DNA of 20,123 bases, taken from NCBI GenBank assembly GCA_021850345.1, contig JAJZMN010000064.1, positions 1-20,123 on the forward strand. Reading direction: 5' to 3'. The translations under genes were made by a program, and so were the position numbers. The notes beneath the pieces are model-generated. The model was given only the letters and a program-made list of their open reading frames with translations. It ran no database searches and was not told where the DNA came from. This stretch comes from Actinomycetes bacterium. Its GTDB lineage: Bacteria > Actinomycetota > Acidimicrobiia > Acidimicrobiales > RAAP-2. This document shows positions 8,215 through 14,543 of this stretch, in pieces; within the stretch, counting starts at the first letter, position 1; each line of letters starts with the position of its first letter.

Positions 8215-8634
8215 ATGAGCGACCTTCACTCGGCTCCGGCCGGCCCGGCAGCCCCCAGCCCGACCGGGCACGGCGCGTCGGGTCTCGCCGGGCAGCTGCC
8301 ACCGGCCGTGGGCGCCGCGGCCGCCGAGGCCGCCGCCGACCTTCCCCGCAAGGCCGCCGACGCGGTCCAGCTGCTCGTGGACACGATCCACGACAAGGCG
8401 GTGCGCCCGGCGGTCCTCGCCACGAGGGCGATCGTCTTCGGCCTTCTCGTGGCCGCGCTGGGCACGGTGCTGGTCGTCGTGGGCTCGATCGCGGTGCTCC
8501 GCATCTTCGACGTCTACGTCTTCGGCCACCGGGTGTGGCTGAGTTACATCGTGCTCGGCGGCGCGCTGACGCTCGCAGGGCTCGCCGCCTGGACGCGCCG
8601 GACCGCGCGCCCCTCCCCCGTCCGGCCCCGCTGA
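8215..8634 (+). CDS. Small two-helix membrane protein, function unknown
   Basis: I do not recognise a specific family. The 139-residue product has about 45 Ala/Pro/Gly-rich residues, then a charged amphipathic stretch ([21 protein letters not shown]), two hydrophobic segments (about 72-98 and 107-125) and a short basic C-terminal tail. Two-helix proteins of this shape in Actinobacteria are often labelled holin-like or phage holin family, but nothing phage-related is nearby and I would not infer lysis. It sits between degV and trxB on the same strand, 9 bp after the first and 7 bp before the second, and may be the first gene of a leaderless transcript running into trxB. Confidence 0.75.
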   Translation: MSDLHSAPAGPAAPSPTGHGASGLAGQLPPAVGAAAAEAAADLPRKAADAVQLLVDTIHDKAVRPAVLATRAIVFGLLVAALGTVLVVVGSIAVLRIFDVYVFGHRVWLSYIVLGGALTLAGLAAWTRRTARPSPVRPR

Positions 8635-8641
8635 GGTAGCG

Positions 8642-9601
8642 ATGACGACCCATGTGAAGGTGCTGATCGCGGGCTCGGGTCCCGCTGGGCTGACCGCCGC
8701 GGTCTATGCCGCACGCGCCCAGCTGAACCCCGTCATCGTCGAAGGCGAGCCGTCGTCGACGAGCGACCAGCCCGGCGGCCAGCTCATGCTCACGACCGAG
8801 GTCGAGAACTTCCCCGGGTTCCCCGACGGCGTCCAGGGCCCGGAGCTGATGACCGCGATGCGCTCCCAGGCGGCGCGCTTCGGCGCCGAGATCGTGACCG
8901 CCAAGGTGACGAGTGTGCGCCTGGGCAAGAGCCCCTTCGGGGTGTGGACGGGCGACCCCTCGGCTTCGGAGCCCACCTACGAGGCGGAGGCGCTCATCAT
9001 CTCGACGGGCGCCCAGGCGCTCATGCTCGGCGTGCCCGGCGAGGATCGGCTCCTCGGCTACGGGGTGTCGACCTGCGCGACGTGCGACGGCTTCTTCTTC
9101 CGCGGCCAGCACATCGCCGTGGTCGGCGGGGGGGACTCAGCGCTCGAAGAGGCGTTGTTCCTCACCCGCTTCGCGTCGAAGGTCACCGTCGTGCACCGCC
9201 GGGACCGGCTGCGTGCCTCGCGCATCATGCAAGAGCGCGCGCTCGCGCATCCGGACATCGAGTTCGCCTGGACACATCAGGTCGTCGAGGTGCTCGGCGA
9301 CGGCAAGCTCACAGGTGTGCGCCTCCGTCACTCCATGAGCGGCGAAGAACACGTGCTCCCGGTCACCGGGCTGTTCGTCGCGATCGGCCACCGGCCCAAC
9401 ACGGAGGTCTTCCGAGGGCAGGTGGAGCTCGACGACGAGGGCTACGTGCTCACCCGCGATGGCACGTCGACCAACGTCGACGGCGTCTTCGCCTGTGGTG
9501 ACGTGCAGGACCGGACCTATCGCCAGGCGATCACGGCAGCCGGCTCGGGCTGCATGGCCGCGATCGACGCGGAGCGTTGGTTGGAAGCTCGGGGTTCGTA
9601 G
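8642..9601 (+). CDS. trxB: Thioredoxin-disulfide reductase
   Basis: Cytosolic FAD enzyme that passes electrons from NADPH to thioredoxin. The 319-residue product has all expected parts in order: FAD-binding GSGPAG (11-16), the redox-active CATC (145-148), NADPH-binding GGGDSA (162-167) with HRRDRLRAS (185-193), which contains the arginines that select NADPH, and the C-terminal FACGD near residue 285. The ATG at 8642 has GAGG at 8633-8636. The gene begins 7 bp after the membrane-protein gene. The next gene, trxA, lies 193 bp downstream and has its own likely promoter, so reductase and thioredoxin may be only partly co-transcribed. Confidence 0.96.
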   Translation: MTTHVKVLIAGSGPAGLTAAVYAARAQLNPVIVEGEPSSTSDQPGGQLMLTTEVENFPGFPDGVQGPELMTAMRSQAARFGAEIVTAKVTSVRLGKSPFGVWTGDPSASEPTYEAEALIISTGAQALMLGVPGEDRLLGYGVSTCATCDGFFFRGQHIAVVGGGDSALEEALFLTRFASKVTVVHRRDRLRASRIMQERALAHPDIEFAWTHQVVEVLGDGKLTGVRLRHSMSGEEHVLPVTGLFVAIGHRPNTEVFRGQVELDDEGYVLTRDGTSTNVDGVFACGDVQDRTYRQAITAAGSGCMAAIDAERWLEARGS

Positions 9602-9613
9602 TAGCGCAAAGGG

Positions 9614-9628
9614 CTCGGGCAACCCGAG
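9614..9628 (+). other. Short GC hairpin after trxB
   Basis: CTCGGG-CAA-CCCGAG forms a six-pair stem with a three-base loop, 12 bp after the trxB stop. It is followed by a G-run and not a T-run, so it is a poor intrinsic terminator; it could be an RNA-stabilising or attenuating hairpin. Confidence 0.35.
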
Positions 9629-9696
9629 GGGGGCATGGCCGCCGGGAACGCCGCGATGCTGCCGGCGACCCCGTTCCCCGGGGTCGACCCAGCGGG

Positions 9697-9722
9697 GGAA
9701 CAGCGGGTGCATCATCGGTGTT
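9697..9722 (+). promoter_or_regulatory. Candidate SigR/SigH-type promoter for trxA
   Basis: GGAAC at 9697-9701 (within GGGGGAAC), an 18-bp spacer and GTT at 9720-9722 match the GGAAT-N18-GTT pattern of the redox-stress ECF sigma factor SigR of Streptomyces, which is known to control thioredoxin genes. Transcription would start near 9729, leaving a leader of about 65 bases before the trxA ATG. The match is short, so the confidence comes mainly from exact spacing and the target gene. Confidence 0.5.
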
Positions 9723-9794
9723 GGCCGTCCAGGAACGTGGGAAAGGTGACCCGGGCGCCGGGTACGGGAAGGATCCGAGGTCGAGGAGGACAAC

Positions 9795-10121
9795 ATGAGC
9801 GAGAAGATGGTGACGCTGGACGACAGTACGTTTGACGAGCATGTCAAGGCGGCGGAGGTCCCTGTCCTCGTCGACTTCTGGGCCGAATGGTGTGGGCCGT
9901 GCAAGATGATCGCCCCGGTGCTCGAGGAGATCGCTGCGGAACAGGCCGGCAAGCTGCAGATCGCGAAGCTGAACATCGACGAGAACCTCGACGTGACGCG
10001 TCGGTACGACGTGATGAGCATCCCGACGCTGATCCTGTTCAAGGACGGGGAGCCGAAGGTCAGGCTCATCGGGGCAAAGCCCAAAGGACAGCTGCTCCAG
10101 GAGCTGTCGGGCTACCTCTAG
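9795..10121 (+). CDS. trxA: Thioredoxin
   Basis: Cytosolic protein disulfide reductant, recycled by the trxB product. The 108-residue length is standard. The active site WCGPC is at 32-36 (Cys33, Cys36), with the conserved Asp at 27 before it and the cis-proline in SIPT at residue 77. The ATG at 9795 follows a strong GAGGAGGA site (9783-9790). It is followed after 8 bp by the CwlM-like gene, as in M. tuberculosis (trxC-cwlM). Confidence 0.97.
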   Translation: MSEKMVTLDDSTFDEHVKAAEVPVLVDFWAEWCGPCKMIAPVLEEIAAEQAGKLQIAKLNIDENLDVTRRYDVMSIPTLILFKDGEPKVRLIGAKPKGQLLQELSGYL

Positions 10122-10129
10122 CCCGTCCG

Positions 10130-11125
10130 GTGGCCGATCGGGGCGCCACCCTGCCCCTCGGCGAAGGCGACCGCGGCGAGGCGGTGGCGGACATCCAGGC
10201 CCGGCTCCTCGGCCTGGGTTTCGGTCCCATCAGCGACGCTGCCGGCGAGTTCGGGCTCGCCACCCGCGCCGCGGTCGAGGCCTTCCAGCGGCACCGGGGG
10301 CTGCGTGTGGACGGCCGCTGCGGACCGCAGACCTGGCAGACCCTCGTCGAAGCCGGGCACCGTCTGGGCGACCGGTTCCTCTACCGCCGCACGCCCATGC
10401 TGCGGGGAGACGACGTCGCCGAGCTCCAGCAGCGCCTCTGCGCGCTGGGCTTCGACACCGGCCGGGTGGACGGTATCTTCGGCGACGCGACCGCAAAGGC
10501 CTTGCGCGAGTTCCAGGAGAACGCAGCCCTTCCCGTCGACGGCATCCTCGGCCCCGGCACGCTACGGGAGCTCCGTCGCGTCGCGGCGAGGGGGGCCGCG
10601 CCCCTCCACCTCGTGTCGACCGTGCGCGCTAGGGAGCTTCTGCGCCAAGCCCCACCCACGCTCGCGGGACGGCATCTCGCGATCGGAGAGCCCGGGGGCC
10701 TGGCAGCGCCTGTCGCCGCGCTCCGCCGACGTCTCGTGACCCATGGTGCATCGGTCACCACCCTCCACCATCCCGACGACTCGGCCCAGGCTCGCCAGGC
10801 GAACAGGGCGGGAGCCGACGCGTACCTCGCGCTGCGCCTCGAGCCAGACCGGCCCGGTGCGCTCGCCGCCTACTACTCCGGTTATCGGGACGAGTCTGTC
10901 GGCGGCCGGCTGCTCGCCGAGGCGATCCAACGCGCGGTGCCGGCAGCGCTCGGCGTCCCGGACCTCGGCGTGCGCGGGATGTCGCTCACGGTCCTCCGCG
11001 AGACCCGGATGCCCGCCGTGATCGTCGAGGTGGGCCCGGCCGCGGTCGCGGTCGAGCACGGACCTGCCCTCGCCGAGGCCCTGGCGGGCGCGCTCGCCTC
11101 GTGGGCGTCAGGCCCCTGGGAGTGA
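10130..11125 (+). CDS. CwlM-like protein: two peptidoglycan-binding domains plus degenerate amidase domain
   Basis: The position between trxA and parB matches mycobacterial cwlM, whose product is cytoplasmic and regulates peptidoglycan precursor synthesis through MurA and has been linked to MurJ. The 331-residue product has no signal peptide. It has two peptidoglycan-binding type 1 domains (about 14-73 and 92-150, each ending in a DG-x-x-GP/GD pattern) and an amidase_3-like domain (about 180-325). In the latter the usual DPGHGG reads GEPGG and the usual SxHAN reads LALRLEPD (Arg236 replaces His), so two zinc-binding histidines are missing, while the last glutamate (VEVG, Glu300) remains. It is therefore unlikely to cut peptidoglycan. 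The GTG at 10130, eight bases after the trxA stop, is the first in-frame start and lacks a clear ribosome binding site. Confidence 0.82.
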   Translation: MADRGATLPLGEGDRGEAVADIQARLLGLGFGPISDAAGEFGLATRAAVEAFQRHRGLRVDGRCGPQTWQTLVEAGHRLGDRFLYRRTPMLRGDDVAELQQRLCALGFDTGRVDGIFGDATAKALREFQENAALPVDGILGPGTLRELRRVAARGAAPLHLVSTVRARELLRQAPPTLAGRHLAIGEPGGLAAPVAALRRRLVTHGASVTTLHHPDDSAQARQANRAGADAYLALRLEPDRPGALAAYYSGYRDESVGGRLLAEAIQRAVPAALGVPDLGVRGMSLTVLRETRMPAVIVEVGPAAVAVEHGPALAEALAGALASWASGPWE

Positions 11126-11189
11126 GCGTCGTGGGTCGCCAAGGTGTCCGGAACGTGACCGAGCGTTGAACTTCAGGGCGAAGCTGACA

Positions 11190-11220
11190 ATCCACAACGT
11201 CATGCACAGGTTGTGGATAC
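11190..11220. promoter_or_regulatory. Inverted DnaA-box-like pair in the cwlM/parB gap
   Basis: ATCCACAAC (11190-11198) and GTTGTGGAT (11210-11218) form a perfect 9-bp inverted repeat with an 11-bp spacer. The right arm read in reverse (11220-11212) is GTATCCACA, one base from the DnaA consensus TTATCCACA; the left arm reads CAATCCACA, two bases away. It lies between convergent genes, so a bidirectional hairpin terminator is an alternative, though there is no T-run. Confidence 0.5.
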
Positions 11221-11270
11221 TGCTGTAGTGCGGGTTGACGTTGAGGGATGTCCCCCCGCCCCGCAGCTGA

Positions 11271-12224
11271 TCAGTATGCCGAAGGATGGGGCGCAGGCTG
11301 GGGGCCCTCGACCATTGCCCGGTAGATCCGTTCGAGATCCTCCAAGGTCGCGAATTCGACCACCACGCGACCCCGCCGGTTCCGCAGCTCGACCTTCACG
11401 CGCGTGTTGAGGTGGGTCGAGAGGAGCTCTTCGAGCTCGAGGAGCCCGGGTTCGGGGAGCCTCCGCTGACCCGCACGCCTGGTAGTACCATCGGTAGTAC
11501 CACCAGGAGCCTCGGCGTCGCCCTGCTCGCCCCCCTTGCCCTCCTCCTCCGCCCCAGGCGATCGCACCGCCTCCTCGACTTGCCGGACGGTGAGCCCCTC
11601 GCCGACGATGCGCCCGACGAGCGCCTCTTGGAGCGTGCGGTCCGGGGTGCCGAGCAGCGCCCGGGCGTGGCCGGCGGAGATCGACCCGTCCGCCAGTGCC
11701 CGTTGGACTCCGGTCGGGAGCTGGAGAAGCCGGAGCGTGTTGGTGACCGTTGCCCGGCTCTTGCCGACCCGGGTCGCCACCTCCTCGTGGGTGTGCCCGA
11801 AGTCGTCGATCAGCTGCTGGTAGGCGGCAGCCTCCTCCAGGGGCCCGAGATCCTCCCGGTGCAGGTTCTCCACCAGCGCCTGCTCGAGACTCTGGGCGTC
11901 CGCTGAGACCTCACGCACGAGCACCGGGATGGTCTGCAGTCCCGCACGCCTCGCGGCACGCCAACGGCGCTCGCCGGCGATCAGCTCGTACTCGTCCCCA
12001 TCAGGGTCGACGGGCCGGACGAGCACCGGCTGGAGGACGCCCAGCTCCCTGATGGAGGCGGCGAGCGCCGACATCGCCTCCTCGTCGAAGTGCGTCCTCG
12101 GTTGGAGGGCGCTCGGCCGGATGCTCGAGATGGGCACCTCCCGCAGGGCGCTGCCCTGCGACCCGGAGACTTCGGTGGGGATGAGGGCACCGAGTCCCTT
12201 ACCCAGTCCGCTGCGACGCACCAT
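11271..12224 (-). CDS. parB: Chromosome partitioning protein ParB
   Basis: Binds parS sites near the origin, spreads as a CTP-dependent clamp and works with ParA to segregate the chromosome. The 317-residue product has GLGKGLGAL at the N-terminus, the CTP-binding GERRWRA (84-90), the ENLHRE motif (119-124), a helix-turn-helix around 143-167 and, after an acidic Gly/Thr-rich linker (about 222-250), the C-terminal dimerisation domain. The ATG at 12224 is preceded by a near-perfect ribosome binding site, AAAGGAGGTGA (12238-12228), lying inside the end of parA. The two genes overlap by 26 bp in different frames, so parB is translated from a strong internal site and is coupled to parA. Confidence 0.96.
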   Translation of the reverse strand: MVRRSGLGKGLGALIPTEVSGSQGSALREVPISSIRPSALQPRTHFDEEAMSALAASIRELGVLQPVLVRPVDPDGDEYELIAGERRWRAARRAGLQTIPVLVREVSADAQSLEQALVENLHREDLGPLEEAAAYQQLIDDFGHTHEEVATRVGKSRATVTNTLRLLQLPTGVQRALADGSISAGHARALLGTPDRTLQEALVGRIVGEGLTVRQVEEAVRSPGAEEEGKGGEQGDAEAPGGTTDGTTRRAGQRRLPEPGLLELEELLSTHLNTRVKVELRNRRGRVVVEFATLEDLERIYRAMVEGPQPAPHPSAY

Positions 12225-13491
12225 TGCTCACCTCCTTTGCAAGCTCGCGGTACGCGACCGCCCCTCGCGAGGCGGGGTCGAACACGGTGATCGGTTGGCC
12301 GAAGGACGGCGCCTCGGAGAGGCGGACCGTCCGCGGGATCACGATCCGACAGACCTTGTCGCCGAAGTGCTGGCGCACCTCCGCGGCGACCTCCAGCGCG
12401 AGGCGCGTGCGTGCGTCGTACATCGTGAGCACGATCGCGCTGACCTCGAGACGGTCGTTGAGGTTGGAGGCCACGAGGTGGACGTTGCGGAGCAGCTGCC
12501 CGAGGCCCTCCAGCGCGTAGTACTCGCACTGGATCGGCACGAGCACCTCGCTCGCCGCCGCGAGCCCGTTGATGGTGATCAGCCCGAGCGACGGGGGGCA
12601 GTCGATCAGCACGAAGTCGAAGTCCTCGAGGACCGTCTGGACCGCTCGGCGCAGACGGAGCTCGCGGCTGAAGGCCGGTACGAGCTCGATCTCCACCCCG
12701 GCGAGGTCGATGGTGGCTGGGGCGACGAACAGGTTCCGGACGCTGGTCGGCTCGATGCAGTCCTCGAGCGGCGTGTCCCGCATGATCACGTCGTACATCG
12801 AGTACTCGAAGTTCCGGGCGTCGATGCCAAGACCCGTGGTGGCGTTCCCCTGCGGGTCCAGATCGACAACGAGGATGCGGTAACCGAGCTCCGCAAGGGC
12901 GGCGCCGAGGTTCACCGTGGTCGTGGTCTTCCCGACCCCGCCCTTCTGGTTGGCGACCGCGATCACCCTTGGCAGTGGACGGAAGGTCGAGACTCCTCGG
13001 CCGTCCGCTCCGTCAGGGAGGTTCGCCGACCCGCTGTCGAGGTGCCTGCCGCCCCCAGCGAGCTCGGCCACGTCGGTGCGGATCACCGGCCCGGAATCGT
13101 CGCCGGTGGTGGCGCGCTCCGGGGGGTCGGACCCATCGCCGTCGGTGGGGCCTTCGTCGGTGGGGCCTTCGTCGGTGGGGCCTTCATCCGGGGATGCGTC
13201 TCCCGGGAAAGCGGTGCCGCCGGCGGCGGTGGCGCCTGGCGCCTGCTCCGCGCGGGCAGCCGTAAGCTCTCCGGCGGACCCCTCCCCCACCGGCACTCCC
13301 GGTTCTTCCACCGGTTCTCCGCTGACGCCGTCAACGCCGTCGGTGGCCTCGACTCCGTCCGCGGCCTCGTCCACGTCGACGATCTCGACTCCGTCAGCGG
13401 TCTCGCCCACCGCCGCCGCGTTCTCCGGTTCTCCGCGCGCTTGGCGCGACTCCTCGCTTTCGCGACGTCGCCGTCCGATCATTCTCACCAC
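12199..13491 (-). CDS. parA: Chromosome partitioning ATPase ParA with long acidic N-terminal extension
   Basis: ATPase that binds DNA non-specifically and drives movement of ParB-parS complexes. The ATPase fold starts near residue 174 and contains the deviant Walker A KGGVGKTTT (183-191), VVDLDPQGNATTGLG (about 208-222) and Walker B FVLIDCPPS. The 430-residue product is much longer than the usual 260-330. Residues 1-172 are acidic, Gly/Ala/Glu-rich and likely disordered, with three DEGPT repeats (102-116). I chose GTG at 13491 because GGGAG (13503-13499) sits seven bases upstream. An in-frame ATG at 13482 would remove only three residues. The next in-frame starts would lie much deeper in the extension. 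Confidence 0.92.
   Translation of the reverse strand: MVRMIGRRRRESEESRQARGEPENAAAVGETADGVEIVDVDEAADGVEATDGVDGVSGEPVEEPGVPVGEGSAGELTAARAEQAPGATAAGGTAFPGDASPDEGPTDEGPTDEGPTDGDGSDPPERATTGDDSGPVIRTDVAELAGGGRHLDSGSANLPDGADGRGVSTFRPLPRVIAVANQKGGVGKTTTTVNLGAALAELGYRILVVDLDPQGNATTGLGIDARNFEYSMYDVIMRDTPLEDCIEPTSVRNLFVAPATIDLAGVEIELVPAFSRELRLRRAVQTVLEDFDFVLIDCPPSLGLITINGLAAASEVLVPIQCEYYALEGLGQLLRNVHLVASNLNDRLEVSAIVLTMYDARTRLALEVAAEVRQHFGDKVCRIVIPRTVRLSEAPSFGQPITVFDPASRGAVAYRELAKEVSNGASQRTG
13141..13185. repeat. 3 x 15-bp perfect tandem repeat in parA
   Basis: Three identical copies of GTCGGTGGGGCCTTC (13141-13155, 13156-13170, 13171-13185). On the minus strand each encodes the pentapeptide DEGPT in the disordered N-terminal region of ParA. 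Identity at the DNA level suggests recent expansion. Confidence 0.9.
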
Positions 13492-13666
13492 TGGGCAGCT
13501 CCCGCGCAGAACGAGAGGCGCCGCGCGTCCACATCCACGCACGACGCTGACGAGCGGCTACCGGGAACGGGGCGATCCTCCGGCTCTCCCCCGCTCATAG
13601 CCACGACGCCCATCCTCGCTCGCGCGCAACCGGAGGTCAAGCCTTGTCGCCAACCTTTGGCACCTT

Positions 13667-13699
13667 CTACCCGTGCGCTACCCGTGCGCTACCCGTGCG
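13667..13699. repeat. 3 x 11-bp direct repeat
   Basis: Three adjacent identical copies of CTACCCGTGCG (13667-13677, 13678-13688, 13689-13699). The 11-bp period is close to one helical turn, so a protein could bind one face of the DNA. Confidence 0.85.
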
Positions 13700-13725
13700 C
13701 CGATCCCTGCGCCGATGGGGATGGG

Positions 13726-13755
13726 TGTTCCACGTGGTTCATGACGGTGAAACAA
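13726..13755 (+). promoter_or_regulatory. ParB-site-like element, copy 1
   Basis: TGTTCCACGTGGTTCA (13726-13741) resembles the parS consensus TGTTTCACGTGAAACA: the left half and central CACGTG are good, the right half is degenerate. One base later comes GACGGTGAAACAA (13743-13755), which contains the parS right half GTGAAACA. The same composite layout occurs at 14476-14505. Confidence 0.5.
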
Positions 13756-13768
13756 CCGCCCGGCCCGG

Positions 13769-13790
13769 GGGCTCGGCAAGGGCTCGGCAT
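13769..13790. repeat. 2 x 11-bp direct repeat
   Basis: GGGCTCGGCAA (13769-13779) and GGGCTCGGCAT (13780-13790). It has the same 11-bp period as the array about 70 bp upstream, with a different unit sequence. Confidence 0.6.
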
Positions 13791-13838
13791 GGTGGTGTTC
13801 CCGAGCGCGCCCACCTCCGTGTGAAAGGCTGACCGAGG

Positions 13839-14387
13839 ATGGAGCCGATCCCGTTCGAGCCGGGCGAGTCGGCGGTCGTGGTGCCGGTCCCGGCCGCCGA
13901 GCCTCTGGTGTCGTCGTGGCGAGACCGCTTCGACAGCTCCGCTCCATACGGGATTCCGGCCCATGTGACCGTCACCTACCCGTTCCTACGTGAGCCGGTG
14001 CTCGATGAATTCGTGCTCGAGCAGCTCAGAGCCGAGTGTTCGGAGGTCTCGCCGTTCGAGGTGACGTTCAATCGGGTGGGGAGGTTCACCACCGTCGCCT
14101 ACCTTGCGCCCGAGCCGGACCGGCTATTCCGGGACCTGACCGCTCGACTGCTGACGCGCTGGCCGGAAGCTCCTCCGTACGGGGGCGAGCACGAGGACGT
14201 CGTTCCCCACTTGACCGTCGCAGAGGGAGTCCCAACGGTGCTCGACGCTGCCGAACGCGACCTCCAGCCACAGCTGCCGCTGACGACCATTGTCGAGATG
14301 GCGGAGCTCTACGTGTTCGACGGCCGGCGGTGGAGAGTCCGGGAACGCCTGCCGTTCCGAGCCTCACCTCCCAAGGCATCGGCATAG
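13839..14387 (+). CDS. 2'-5' RNA ligase / 2H phosphoesterase family protein
   Basis: The 2H phosphoesterase superfamily acts on 2'-5' linkages or 2',3'-cyclic phosphates in RNA or nucleotides. The 182-residue product has both catalytic signatures: HVTVTYPF (His42-x-Thr44) and HLTVAEG (His124-x-Thr126), about 80 residues apart, as expected for the bilobed fold. The first is followed by the PF typical of the LigT-like group. The start at 13839 has GAAAGG (13823-13828) ten bases upstream, a long but workable spacing. The gene diverges from parA and is followed after 156 bp by the LAGLIDADG-like gene. The substrate cannot be told from sequence; tRNA or RNA-end processing is a guess supported only by the many RNA genes nearby. 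Confidence 0.82.
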   Translation: MEPIPFEPGESAVVVPVPAAEPLVSSWRDRFDSSAPYGIPAHVTVTYPFLREPVLDEFVLEQLRAECSEVSPFEVTFNRVGRFTTVAYLAPEPDRLFRDLTARLLTRWPEAPPYGGEHEDVVPHLTVAEGVPTVLDAAERDLQPQLPLTTIVEMAELYVFDGRRWRVRERLPFRASPPKASA

Positions 14388-14475
14388 CCCAGCATGTCGG
14401 CTTGTTGGGTGGCCCGTGTCTCGCGGTCTCGACCACGCGGCACCGGCGGGGACTCGGGGCTCCTCGACGGCGGCA

Positions 14476-14505
14476 CGTTTCACGGGTAACTTGACGGTGA
14501 AACAA
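14476..14505 (+). promoter_or_regulatory. ParB-site-like element, copy 2
   Basis: CGTTTCACGGGTAACT (14476-14491) matches the parS core GTTTCACGTGAAAC at 12 of 14 positions (14477-14490). One base later comes GACGGTGAAACAA (14493-14505), identical to copy 1 and in identical spacing. GTTTCAC (14477-14483) and GTGAAAC (14497-14503) also form an inverted repeat with a 13-bp spacer. It ends 38 bp before the next ATG. Confidence 0.5.
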
Positions 14506-14543
14506 GCAGAAGGTCGGCCGGCCTGGCCGAAAGTGGGGGAGTG

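Larger units (their letters stand above)
13492..13838. other. Divergent parA / 2H phosphoesterase intergenic region
   Basis: A 347-bp gap between divergent genes with no convincing coding frame. It holds the parA ribosome binding site (13499-13503), a triple 11-bp repeat (13667-13699), a ParB-site-like element (13726-13755), a double 11-bp repeat (13769-13790) and GAAAGG (13823-13828) before the next start. It should also contain both promoters, but I cannot place -35 and -10 boxes with confidence. Confidence 0.7.

Noticed and set aside
8215..8634. A phage holin
   Set aside because: Two hydrophobic segments alone do not make a holin, and no endolysin or other phage gene is near.
6018..8639. 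An 873-codon open frame running across murJ, degV and the small membrane protein
   Set aside because: It is out of frame with three well-supported genes, is dominated by Arg, Gly and Pro as expected of a shadow frame in high-GC DNA, and has no recognisable domain.
9614..9628. An intrinsic terminator after trxB
   Set aside because: The stem is only six pairs and is followed by G bases and not T, so I list it only as a hairpin.
9644..9675. A second SigR-like pair, GGGAAC then CGTT, upstream of trxA
   Set aside because: The spacer is 22 bp, too long for this promoter class; the pair at 9697-9722 has the right spacing.
13525..13533. A DnaA box (GCGTCCACA) upstream of parA
   Set aside because: It is a single isolated site with two mismatches, too weak to list.
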